From Saccoglossus kowalevskii (taxonomy: Eukaryota; Hemichordata; Enteropneusta; Harrimaniidae): 13,662 nt of DNA. Each line of letters starts with the position of its first letter. The stretch's first letter is position 1. Where the stretch lies: assembly GCF_000003605.2 (NCBI RefSeq), contig NW_003126631.1:1-13662 (forward strand), written 5' to 3'. A program made the translations under genes and the position numbers. Below, in pieces: positions 1 through 8,167 of this stretch. The notes below the pieces were generated by a model that made no database searches, was not told the origin of the DNA, and worked only from the letters and a program-made list of their open reading frames with translations.

Positions 1-564
1 TTATGACCTTCGATGTATGCCTCTCTCTGACCATAATATGTGAATGAGAGGTAATAGATGTGGCTCTCAGAGAGAATCAATATTTGTCTCTGAACGTTCA
101 ATACACTATGTCCACAGTACCGATTGTGGCTGACAATGTTGTTAATATGATTATAACAGTGGTCATCTTGGTAACACTTAGGATTGTGTGTAACACTTGT
201 TCAAAATATATTGTTTATTGTGTTCCTAGGTGTATAACACAGGCATATCTACTCTGAATCAAACTATTAACCACAATAAATGTCTTCATCTGGCCATCAT
301 AGTGTATATAGTGTATATTATAGTGTATCTTTCACATTGTGGTTCTACCTGCGGACCACAAAATTTCCCCATCGTGACACTCACATTAACTAAGCTCCTA
401 GCACACAAAGTTACTCTCATAATGTCTCTTATTGGTTTTTGTTTCATAATTTGACAGTCAATGTGTTTCTCAAAGTGAAGCTCAATGTTTATCGCAGTGC
501 GGCACACACTGTACCTTTCAACATGTTGCTAAGTCTAGTTTTTTCCCTCTCACAGTAGCAATTG
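1..564. other. Left flank, unrelated to the retroelement; no gene recognised
   Basis: This AT-rich stretch does not match the sequence that precedes the same element boundary at 5751 or 10966, so it is the chromosomal (or other-repeat) flank of the array. The only open frames are under about 75 codons, overlap on both strands, and show no recognisable motif. A short run of three imperfect agtgtatat-like units lies near 300-330. The flank meets the element at 564/565. No telomeric repeat and no target-site duplication matching the right flank was found. Confidence 0.6.
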
Positions 565-648
565 TTGATGGGGGTGGTGGATTGACGAACATTTCAACGA
601 CTGAGGGCAGTATTGCATTAGCTAACTAAATACGTAACAGATGTAGAA

Positions 649-700
649 TTCCGTGTTAAAATAGTTTACAGGTGTGATCCTGATAGAAGTAAACACGGAA
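649..700. other. Long hairpin in the 3' region, copy 1
   Basis: ttccgtgtt (649-657) plus tttac (665-669) pairs with gtaaacacggaa (689-700), giving a 12-bp stem with a 7-base bulge and a ~19-base loop. It lies between the hammerhead cleavage site and the 3' terminus of the element. It might be a structure recognised by the reverse transcriptase, which is inference only. In copy 3 (11051-11102) it is conserved. In copy 2 (5836-5887) the outer 9 bp remain but the inner pairs are lost. Confidence 0.6.
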
Positions 701-722
701 ACAATAATGAAATACAAAACTG

Positions 723-841
723 AGTACGAAGAAAGCCTATGTCGATACAGCACTCAAATTTATCCGTGATTGGATTATTCACTAGTGTGATGGTGCTGTT
801 TCGGGTTCTATGTTGAACCCTTCATCAGTCGGAACAGTACT
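723..841 (-). ncRNA. Hammerhead ribozyme, copy 1
   Basis: On the minus strand the core reads CUGAUGA (828-822), one extra A (821), stem II GGGUUC (820-815), a 6-nt loop, GAACCC (808-803), then GAA (802-800). Stem III is 7 bp, ACAGCAC (799-793) with GUGCUGU (753-747), closing a ~39-nt loop. The predicted cut is after A746, at U-A before U745. Stem I begins UCG (745-743) with CGA (831-829), can extend with ACA/UGU after a 2-nt bulge, and may close distally with AGUAC/GUACU (841-837 with 727-723). All invariant core bases are present; the only oddity is the extra base before stem II. Hammerheads are established companions of Penelope-like elements. Activity is inferred. Confidence 0.85.
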
Positions 842-862
842 TGACCGAATCGTTCGATTAAA

Positions 863-2785
863 TTAGCTTTCAGAATGTTCGACGTTATTACTTTCATTAT
901 ACAATTTAGTTAAAATGTTAAGTAATTCTTCGTCGTTTGGTGTGTCATTTTTCATGAGTTTGTCAGTACGTAGACTAGAACTTGTGAGTTTATCTTTCAA
1001 GTTAATATTTCTACGAAATGCAATAAGGGGGGGATTTGGAAAAATGTTACACAGTAACAAATCATTCCGAATTAAATCCCAGTTTTTTAATAGGGCTCTT
1101 TTGAGCCTGTACCCTTGTATATATGGGTTGAACGTAGTTGTGAATATTGTTTGCCCTTCATTATAGGGCATTGATTCTCGTAAATGTGAGATACGATTGT
1201 CATGTTCGTTAATTGAAGAGTATCTTTCGATATCGTTATTTGTGTAATCTCTTACACGCAATTTTTCAATAAATAAATTACGTTTATGTAAGAAATCGTT
1301 TGCATTATTACATGTACGAGCATATCGAATAGTTTCGCCTTTAATAAAACCTTTGAATACTGATGTAGGGTGACAGGAATTACGTTTCAAATATTGAAAC
1401 GTTTCCGTTGTCTTGGTGTGCGTTTTCACGTCTAGTATATTCAGATCAAGGAAGCGTTGTCCTTTATATAGGTCAAGGTCAAGGTACGTGACTTGTGTCA
1501 TTGAGTATTCAAATGTGAGCTGGTATTTATCATGAAGCATATTAGCATCCTGAATAAATTTGTGTAATTCAGGTATGGTACCATTGAATACCATGAAAAT
1601 GTCATCTCGAAAACGATACCATGTTTTGATATAACGAGCACCAGATAGTAAAATCTGATTTTCCAGTAGGTGGAATGTAATGTCGGCAATCTCAGGTGAA
1701 GACGGTGATCCCATGCTAACTCCACATGTTTGGGTATAATACTCATTATTAAACTCGAATGTATTTCTTTTCAGAATGATTTCAAGGAGTTTAATTATAT
1801 ATTCCCCAGGTAGTGGTTTCAAAGGACTGTCACTGTGATTGTAATTCGATTGCATTGCATTAGCGGTTGCTCGGATCGCTTCTTCGTGAACAGTATTAGT
1901 ATACATTGATACGACATCCAAGGTTACTAGGACGTTATTATCAGATACTTGTATATTTTCGATTTTATTAATAAAATCTGTAGTATCTTTGATATAAGTA
2001 TGTTGTCTTTTGACGATTGGAATTAAAAAGTGGTCAATCAATTCTGATATTTTCTCTGTGGGACCAGAGCAACCACTGATTATCGGTCTACCAACAAATA
2101 TACTGCCCTCTGGTGGTGGTTTGTGTACTTTAGGCAATAAATACCACCGGGGCGTTCTAACTGTGTAGTTAAATGGGTCTGTATATTTATACGTGTCGTA
2201 ATCGATTAAATCCAGATTGTACATTTCTGTAACGAGCTCATGGACCGAATTAGACGTGACTATAGTATCGTTACCACCAATTTTAGTGTAGTATTGTTCG
2301 TTGTTTAATTGACGAAGGCTTTCATATATATAGTCAGTTGTATTCATGATTGCAATACCATGACCTTTGTCGAATGGTTTTATTACAATTGTGTTATCAT
2401 GATGTAATCTATTTATTGCTGCTCTTTCGGCAGAATTCATGTTTTGTTTGGGTTTATTGGTAGTGATTTTGGATATCTCAACTTTGGTTGCCTTAATGTA
2501 ATTTTCGAGGCTACTGTTATTCGAGTCTGGTGGGTTCCATGTTGATTTCATTTTGAAAGGATGTTGTTGAGATTGTTTATTGCGCATTAAATATTTAATA
2601 CGCATTCTCCTAGATAGCATAGACATGTCATTGAGCAGAGTGTGATAGGTTGGCTTAGTGGGGTTGGTATAAAGTCTGTTGCCAAGGGCAATGATCTCTA
2701 TTGGGGTCAGGATTCTACTCGAAAAATTCCGAATAAAACCTGAGACCAACCGAGCTTGATCAACCAACCGTTTATTTTTAGCCAT
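863..2785 (-). CDS. Penelope-like reverse transcriptase, no GIY-YIG endonuclease (ORF2, copy 1)
   Basis: This 640-residue protein would copy the element RNA into DNA. An N-terminal block (residues ~120-165) resembles the conserved Penelope-family region, with IVIKPFDKG at 133-141. LPKVHK is at 217-222 and RPIISGCSGPTEKIS at 233-247. Motif A is VTLDVVSMYTN with Asp290, motif B is GVSMGSPSSPEIAD at 355-368, and motif C is RFRDDIF with the catalytic Asp394-Asp395. A thumb-like segment follows, with SCHPTSVFKGF at 470-480, and PPLIAFRRNINLKDKL lies at 585-600. In endonuclease-bearing Penelope elements a GIY-YIG domain follows this point; here only about 40 polar residues remain. The start at 2785 is the first ATG in this frame, but copy 2 shows about 60 further N-terminal residues that are out of frame here. 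The conserved GLKFIPTPPKP segment is replaced at 36-45. Enzyme class is very likely; activity is unknown. Confidence 0.9.
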   Translation of the reverse strand: MAKNKRLVDQARLVSGFIRNFSSRILTPIEIIALGNRLYTNPTKPTYHTLLNDMSMLSRRMRIKYLMRNKQSQQHPFKMKSTWNPPDSNNSSLENYIKATKVEISKITTNKPKQNMNSAERAAINRLHHDNTIVIKPFDKGHGIAIMNTTDYIYESLRQLNNEQYYTKIGGNDTIVTSNSVHELVTEMYNLDLIDYDTYKYTDPFNYTVRTPRWYLLPKVHKPPPEGSIFVGRPIISGCSGPTEKISELIDHFLIPIVKRQHTYIKDTTDFINKIENIQVSDNNVLVTLDVVSMYTNTVHEEAIRATANAMQSNYNHSDSPLKPLPGEYIIKLLEIILKRNTFEFNNEYYTQTCGVSMGSPSSPEIADITFHLLENQILLSGARYIKTWYRFRDDIFMVFNGTIPELHKFIQDANMLHDKYQLTFEYSMTQVTYLDLDLYKGQRFLDLNILDVKTHTKTTETFQYLKRNSCHPTSVFKGFIKGETIRYARTCNNANDFLHKRNLFIEKLRVRDYTNNDIERYSSINEHDNRISHLRESMPYNEGQTIFTTTFNPYIQGYRLKRALLKNWDLIRNDLLLCNIFPNPPLIAFRRNINLKDKLTSSSLRTDKLMKNDTPNDEELLNILTKLYNESNNVEHSES

Positions 2786-2962
2786 TTTAGCATTGTATTT
2801 CTTTATTCGTTTGCATCTTGCAATGTGTTTCTACGTGAGAATTGTCTATTGCATTTGTGTATGATTGTATGGACAGAATCCATAGTAATAACGGTAGTTC
2901 TCTTTTTGGAGGATGTGGTGGCCCTAAAAAGGGCCGTTTGGTTTGTGTGCGGAAGCACTAAT

Positions 2963-3571
2963 TTATTCGAGGTTAGGAGTACGTTTCCTGCCCTTTCGGG
3001 GGTCCTGTACTCTTTTCCTCGTTTGTTTGAGGAATTGCCTCAGTTTATTGACCGCCAGAGCCTGATACTCGTCTCCAGCCAAGCGTTTGATGTGATCAAA
3101 CGCTTCCTTCTCTTCCTTCACCAGAACGGCCTGAAATTGCTTCAAATGCGAAGGTAAATAAATATCAAGCAATTTGGTATATTGTTTCGAAGCCTGGGTT
3201 GAAATGAGTTCCCACTTTTGTAGGAATGCCGTAGACGGCTTCAACCCAGGTATTACGGTTTTCTTTGAAACCACCAAACCTTTGGGAATTTTTCCCGATA
3301 TCGAAAATTTATGAATAGATTTAATTTGATTAACAATTGAAGACTCAGTCCGGTAAAGTTTAGATAAAGATTTAACCTTACCCTTGATTTCAGAGAAGAG
3401 AGCGTCTGGTAAACGTCTCTGAGCTGGAGTCGGTAGAGAGTCTAAAGGTTGGATGTCAATCGTCAGGTCTAGCATAGGTGTATCAAACACAACATCGAAA
3501 TCTTCGACAGTGTTGATGTCTTCTGCTGCAGACATGACGGGAATGAATAATGATGTTCCTGACGGTCTCAT
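2963..3571 (-). CDS. ORF1 protein of the Penelope-like element (copy 1), function unknown
   Basis: This 202-residue open frame lies directly upstream of the reverse transcriptase on the same strand. Its ATG immediately follows an in-frame TAA, so it is the first possible start; Met13 is an alternative. Residues 1-45 are acidic. Residues ~60-90 and ~115-185 look mainly helical and charged. The motif KIPKGLVV is at 94-101, and the C-terminus (residues ~178-199) is strongly basic, fitting nucleic-acid binding. I recognise no GIY-YIG, zinc knuckle or enzyme motif. From memory, not checked, small helical proteins with an IPKGL-type motif accompany other endonuclease-less Penelope reverse transcriptases; an RNA-binding or packaging role is inference. 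Its stop lies about 180 bp before the ORF2 start used here, and its end overlaps the open ORF2 frame seen in copy 2. Confidence 0.7.
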   Translation of the reverse strand: MRPSGTSLFIPVMSAAEDINTVEDFDVVFDTPMLDLTIDIQPLDSLPTPAQRRLPDALFSEIKGKVKSLSKLYRTESSIVNQIKSIHKFSISGKIPKGLVVSKKTVIPGLKPSTAFLQKWELISTQASKQYTKLLDIYLPSHLKQFQAVLVKEEKEAFDHIKRLAGDEYQALAVNKLRQFLKQTRKRVQDPRKGRKRTPNLE

Positions 3572-3880
3572 TTATGGGATCGGCTGGCAGAACAAAATAT
3601 TGCTACTATGTAATGTGATAGTCGTGATCTTATTGGTCAATAAAAAGGCATCAATATTTCATAACGATAATAAAAATGGCTGGGATTGTGCTAGTTGAAA
3701 GTAGGTAAAACAACGAAAAGAGGAAAAAGATGCGTTAAAAATGAGAAAGGAGTAAACAAAATAAGTCCGAGATGTATAGTGAAGAAAGGACATAGTTTAA
3801 AAAGCGGAAAAGAACAACAAATAGAAGTTAATAAAAGAGAAAGAACGAGAAAAATGAGAATATAAGAAAAAAACAAAATG
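3572..3880 (-). promoter_or_regulatory. Leader immediately upstream of ORF1, copy 1, with degenerate repeat half-unit
   Basis: The sense strand is very T/pyrimidine-rich between 3700 and 3876 (A- and G-rich on plus). Next to it are an inverted CCAAT box (attgg on plus at 3632-3636, followed by tcaataaaa) and a tgctagt motif at 3689-3695, in the same order as in the 314-bp repeats, so this looks like a decayed repeat unit. No clear TATA box or initiator was identified. The same region in copy 2 is 8777-9085. A promoter or untranslated-leader role is inference. Confidence 0.4.
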
Positions 3881-5036
3881 TGCTAGTAAGACGTTCAAAA
3901 AACGATCGTATTAAAAATATGAATTACGAAAACGTAATAAAAAGGGTCTAGACGGTATTGTAACTAAAGTAAGTTACTAAATTAGAAATCTCGCCGTGTT
4001 TACATAAATAGCATTAAAGTAACGATCGAAAATATACGAAAAATATCGAGGCTATCGCGGATCTCAAATTCGTGCTAGTGGCAACAACGGGCGGAGCTAA
4101 GACGCGAGTACGAAACGTGAATCTGATTGGTCGATACAAACTCATCGATTGTCCTGTCATCCAGGCGAGTGGATGGCGTAGTCGGTTCAGATTGTGCTAG
4201 TTGGACGTTCGTTTAACGGCTGTATTAATAAAATAAATAGCGAAAACGCAACGATATGAGTGTAGATGGTGTTGTGACTAATGTAATTTACTATATTAGA
4301 AAAATCGCCGTGTACATATAAATAACGATGAAGTAACGATCGAATATATACGAAAAATATCGAGGCTATCGCGGATCTCAAATCTGTGCTAGTTGCAGTA
4401 ACGAGCGAAGCGTAGACGCGAGTACGATACGTGAATCTGATTGGTCAATAAAAGCGCATCGGTTAGACCTGTTATCCAGGCGAGTGAATGGCGTAGTCGA
4501 TTCAGATTGTGCTAGTTAGATGTTCGTTTAACGGCTGTATTAATTAAAAAGATTGCGAAAACGCAACGATATGAGTGTAGATGGTGTAGTGACTAATGTA
4601 AGTCACTATATTAAAAACCTCGCCGTGTTCACATAAATAACGATGAAGTTAAGAACGAATATATACGAAAAAAATCGAGGCTAATGCGGATCTCAGATCT
4701 GTGCTAGTTACAGCAACGAACGGAGCTAGGACGCGAGTACGATACGTGAATCTGATTGGTCAATACAAGTGCATCGATTATCCTGTCATCCAGGCAAATG
4801 GATGGCGTAGATGGTTCAGATTGTGCTAGTTGGACGTACGTTTAACGGCTATATAAATTAAATAGATTGCGAAAACGCACCGATATGCGTGTAAATGGTG
4901 TCGTGACTAATGAAAGTTACTATATTAGAAATCTCGCCGTGTTCACAAAAGTAACGAAGAAGTTACGATCGAAGATACACGAAAAATATCAGAGCTAACG
5001 CGGATCTAGATTGTGCTAGTTGTAGCAGTGGGCGTG
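3881..5036 (-). repeat. 314-bp tandem repeat block in the 5' region, copy 1
   Basis: About 3.7 imperfect units occur, best tracked by two tgctagt sites per unit. The first series is at 3881, 4195, 4510 and 4824; the second is at 4073, 4387, 4702 and 5014; both are spaced 312-315 bp. Three units carry gtgaatctgattggtc with an inverted CCAAT box (attgg at 4126, 4440 and 4755) and the downstream segment ccaggcgagtggatggcg, which contains a 5-bp inverted repeat ATCCA/TGGAT. The block sits upstream of ORF1 with no coding capacity. Promoter monomers are one explanation; a captured satellite is another. Confidence 0.85.
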
Positions 5037-5751
5037 TCCTCGCTAAAGAGAAAGGAAGTAGGTACAGACAGGTCCGTTGATTAATATATTATAGCATAAC
5101 TCTCATAGAGGATCATATGAAAAGTCGCATATTGTACGTATTGCGTAGGATAACAAACTAGTAGTGATATAGTGGTTCACCATAATATAGTTTCACTTAT
5201 AAATGAAATAATAAAGTAATTAACTATATGCAATAAACCCTTAAGTTAAATTAGGGTTAGGGTAGGGTTAGGTAGGTATAAGGTATGTTAAACGAGGGCA
5301 AGGCTTATGGCTGCCCGTTGTTAAATAAACACTACCATATAATATTATAATTGTACCTAATATAGGTGCGATGAAACATGTTAGACATGTAATATATTCT
5401 GAAAGCTGAGTAAGAACTAAGGAGAGAATAAAAATAATAATGCAATGTGCATAAATATTTACATTAGTGTTCTCTCAATGGTTAAAATAGGGTTCAATAT
5501 ACTATACGACATAGAATAAGGTGAATAAACCTTAATAAACTAACTTCGGCATGTTATTTCAACATGATAGAATAAGACATAGTGTTAAGTATTGGAAGTT
5601 GTATTAATTAAATACACTTCAATATTCTGTCTACGTAAAAGTCTATAATCCCACAGTCTGATGAAATGGATACTGCGAGAGTATACGAACGTTATATCCA
5701 CCTCGCTCCGGACCGCAATACTGACAGACATCCAGAGCGCAAAAACAAATA
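5037..5751 (-). other. 5' segment of the unit (copy 1), no gene
   Basis: This is AT-rich non-coding sequence between the 314-bp block and the junction with copy 2, containing the telomere-like tract. Small inverted repeats are visible: GGGCA (5296-5300) with TGCCC (5312-5316), acctaatataggt near 5356, and acatgttagacatgt near 5377. The last ~115 bases before the junction are less AT-rich. No open frame above 65 codons exists and no similarity to the 3' region was seen, so the element has no LTR-like terminal repeat beyond the tandem arrangement. The copy 2 counterpart is 10241-10966. Confidence 0.5.
5251..5276 (+). repeat. Telomere-like TTAGGG tract, copy 1
   Basis: The plus strand shows two exact TTAGGG units followed by TAGGG, TTAGG and TAGG variants. 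The G-rich strand is the antisense of the element, running away from its 3' end, which is the orientation expected if telomere repeats had been added to a chromosome end capped by the element. It is degenerate and short, and it lies 475 bp inside the unit rather than at its edge. Confidence 0.7.
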
Positions 5752-5909
5752 TTGATGGGGGTGGTGGATTGACGAACATTTCAACGACTGAGGGCAGTAT
5801 TGCATTAGCTAACTAAATACGTAACAGATGTAGAATTCCGTGTTAAAATATTTTTCAGGTGTGATCCTGATAGAAGTAAACACGGAAACAATAATGGAAT
5901 ACAAAACTG

Positions 5910-6028
5910 AGTACGAAGAAAGCCTATGTCGATATAGCACTCAAATTTATCCGTAATTGGATTATTCACTAGTGTGATGGTGCTGTTTCGGGTTCTATGT
6001 TGAACCCTTCATCAGTCGGAACAGTACT
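5910..6028 (-). ncRNA. Hammerhead ribozyme, copy 2 (stem III mismatch)
   Basis: It has the same 119-nt layout as copy 1: identical CUGAUGA core, extra A, 6-bp stem II and GAA. One change at 5935 turns the second base pair of stem III, next to the cleavage site, from C-G into C-A, so folding and cutting are probably weakened. The predicted cut lies between 5933 and 5932. Confidence 0.75.
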
Positions 6029-6049
6029 TGACCGAATCGTTCGATTAAA

Positions 6050-8088
6050 TTAGCTTTCAGAATGTTCGACGTTATTACTTTCATTATACAATTTAGTTAA
6101 AATGGAAAGTAATTCTTCGTCGTTTGGTGTGTCATTTTTCACGAGTTTGTCAGTACGTAGAATAGAACTTGTGAGTTTATCTTTCAAGTTGATATTTCTA
6201 CGAAATGCAATAAGGGGGGGGGGGATTTGGAAAAATGTTACACAGTAACAAATCATTCCGAATTAAATCCCATTTTTTTAATAGGGCTCTTTTGAGCCTG
6301 TACCCTTGTATATATGGGTTGAACGTAGTTGTGAATATTGTTTGCCCTTCATTATAGGGCATTGATTCTCGTAAATGTGAGATACGATTGTCATGTTCAT
6401 TAATTGAAGAGTATCTTTCGATATCGTTATTTGTGTAATCTCTTTCACGCAATTTTTCAATAAATAAATTACGTTTATGTAAGAAATCGTTTGCATTATT
6501 ACATGTACGAGCATATCGAATAGTTTCGCCTTTAATAAAACCTTTGAATACTGATGTAGGGTGACAGGAATTACGTTTCAAATATTGAAACGTTTCCGTT
6601 GTCTTGGTGTGCGTTTTCACGTCTAGTATATTCAGATCAAGGAAGCGTTGTTCTTTATATAGGTCAAGGTCAAGGTACGTGACTTGTGTCATTGAGTATT
6701 CAAATGTGAGCTGGTATTTATCATGAAGCATATTAGCATCCTGAATAAATTTGTGTAATTCAGGTATGGTACCATTGAATACCATGAAAATGTCATCTCG
6801 AAAACGATACCATGTTTTGATATAACGAGCACCAAACAGTAAAATCTGATTTTCCAGTAGGTGGAATGTAATGTCGGCAATTTCAGGTGAAGACGGTGAT
6901 CCCATGCTAACTCCACATGTTTGGGTATAATACTCATTATTAAACTCGAATGTATTTCTTTTCAGAATGATTTCAAGGAGTTTAATTATATATTCCCCAG
7001 GTAGTGGTTTCAAAGGACTGTCACTGTGATTGTAATTCGATTGCATTGCATTAGCGGTTGCTCGGATCGCTTCTTCGTGAACAGTATTAGTATACATTGA
7101 TACGACATCCAAGGTTACTAGGACGTTATTATCAGATACTTGTATATTTTCGATTTTATTAATAAAATCTGTAGTATCTTTAATATAAGTATGTTTGTCT
7201 TTTGACGATTGGAATTAAAAAGTGGTCCAATCAATTCTGATTTTTTTCTTCTGTGGGACCAGAGCAACCACTGATTATCGGTCTACCAACAAATATACTG
7301 CCCTCTGGTGGTGGTTTGTGTACTTTAGGCAATAAATACCACCGGGGCGTTCTAACTGTGTAGTTAAATGGGTCTGTATATTTATACGTGTCGTAATCGA
7401 TTAAATCCAGATTGTACATTTCTGTAACGAGTTCATGGACCGAATTAGACGTGACTATAGTATCGTTACCACCAATTTTAGTGTAGTATTGTTCGTTGTT
7501 TAATTGACGAAGGCTTTCATATATATAGTCAGTTGTATTCATGATTGCAATACCACGACCTTTGTCGAATGGTTTTATTACAATTGTGTTATCATGATGT
7601 AATCTATTTATTGCTGCTCTTTCGGCAGAATTCATGTTTTGTTTGGGTTTATTGGTAGTGATTTTGGATATCTCAACTTTATTTGCCTCAATGTAATTTT
7701 CGAGGCTACTGTTATTCGAGTCTGGTGGGTTCCATGTTGATTTCATTTTGAAAGGATGTTGTTGAGATTGTTTATTGCGCATTAAATATTTAATACGCAT
7801 TCTCCTAGATAGCATAGACATGTCATTGAGCAGAGTGTGATAGGTTGGCTTAGGTGGGGTTGGTATAAATTTGAGTCCGTTGCCAAGGGCAATGATCTCT
7901 ATTGGGGTCAGGATTCTACTCGAAAAATTCCGAATAAAACCTGAGACCAACCGAGCTTGATCAACCAACCGTTTATTTTTAGCCATTTTAGCATTGTATT
8001 TCTTTATTCGTTTGCATCTTGCAATGTGTTTTTTACGTGAGAAGTGTCTATTGCATTTTGTGTTATTGATTGTATGGACAGAATCCAT
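6050..8088 (-). pseudogene. Penelope-like reverse transcriptase relic (ORF2, copy 2), frameshifted
   Basis: This is homologous to the copy 1 reverse transcriptase across its length. The N-terminal frame is open from 8088 (ATG, MDSVHTIN) through GLKFIPTPPKP, LPKVHK and RPIISGCSGPTE to a stop at 7231. Three insertions between about 7195 and 7255 shift the frame just after that motif. The catalytic half then continues from about 7112, with Asp of motif A, GVSMGSPSSPEIAD and RFRDDIF all preserved. A second shift lies at a G tract (11 G at 6214-6224; 7 G in copy 1), so the last ~55 residues are in another frame, ending at 6050. The frame is also open upstream of 8088, beyond a GTG at 8163 and into the end of ORF1. 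Several changes are in homopolymers, so assembly error is possible for some. Confidence 0.85.
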
Positions 8089-8167
8089 AGTAATAACGGT
8101 AGTTCTCTTTTTGGAGGATGTGGTGGCCCTAAAAAGGGCCGTTTGGTTTGTGTGCCGAAGCACTAAT

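Larger units (their letters stand above)
565..5751 (-). mobile_element. Penelope-like retroelement, copy 1 (full tandem unit, most intact)
   Basis: This is a 5187-bp unit whose sense strand is minus, so its 3' end is at 565 and its 5' end at 5751. It contains, in sense order, a 5' segment, a TTAGGG-like tract, a 314-bp repeat block, ORF1, ORF2 (reverse transcriptase) and a 3' hammerhead region. It abuts copy 2 directly at 5751/5752. Seen directly: near-identity to 5752-10966 over the whole length, with scattered substitutions and small indels. Family assignment rests on the reverse transcriptase motifs and on the hammerhead, which is a known companion of Penelope-like elements. There are no LTRs, no terminal inverted repeats and no poly(A) tail. 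It is the only copy with both ORFs long and open, but ORF2 lacks the N-terminal extension open in copy 2. Confidence 0.85.

Noticed and set aside
60-507. Three short open frames (65-74 codons) in the left flank
   Set aside because: They overlap on both strands, have low-complexity hydrophobic composition, and show no recognised domain or start context.
863-1050. Hidden GIY-YIG or other nuclease domain at the ORF2 C-terminus
   Set aside because: The ~40 residues after NLKDKL are polar and lack GIY, YIG or Cys-cluster motifs, and other frames there show none.
2756-3157. A 133-codon plus-strand frame opposite ORF1/ORF2, with a counterpart at 7994-8362
   Set aside because: It is antisense to the real genes; its conservation follows from duplication of the element and the protein resembles nothing known.
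3881-5036. CRISPR array or host satellite
   Set aside because: Units are about 314 bp with no short repeat/spacer structure, and the block sits at the same place in both full element copies, so it is annotated as part of the element.
5658-5690. A second hammerhead-like core (ctgatga ... cgaac) on the plus strand in the 5' segment
   Set aside because: Three extra bases follow CTGATGA, stem II needs a mismatch, GAAC replaces GAAA, and no stem III closes on a cleavable site; a 7-base match can occur by chance.
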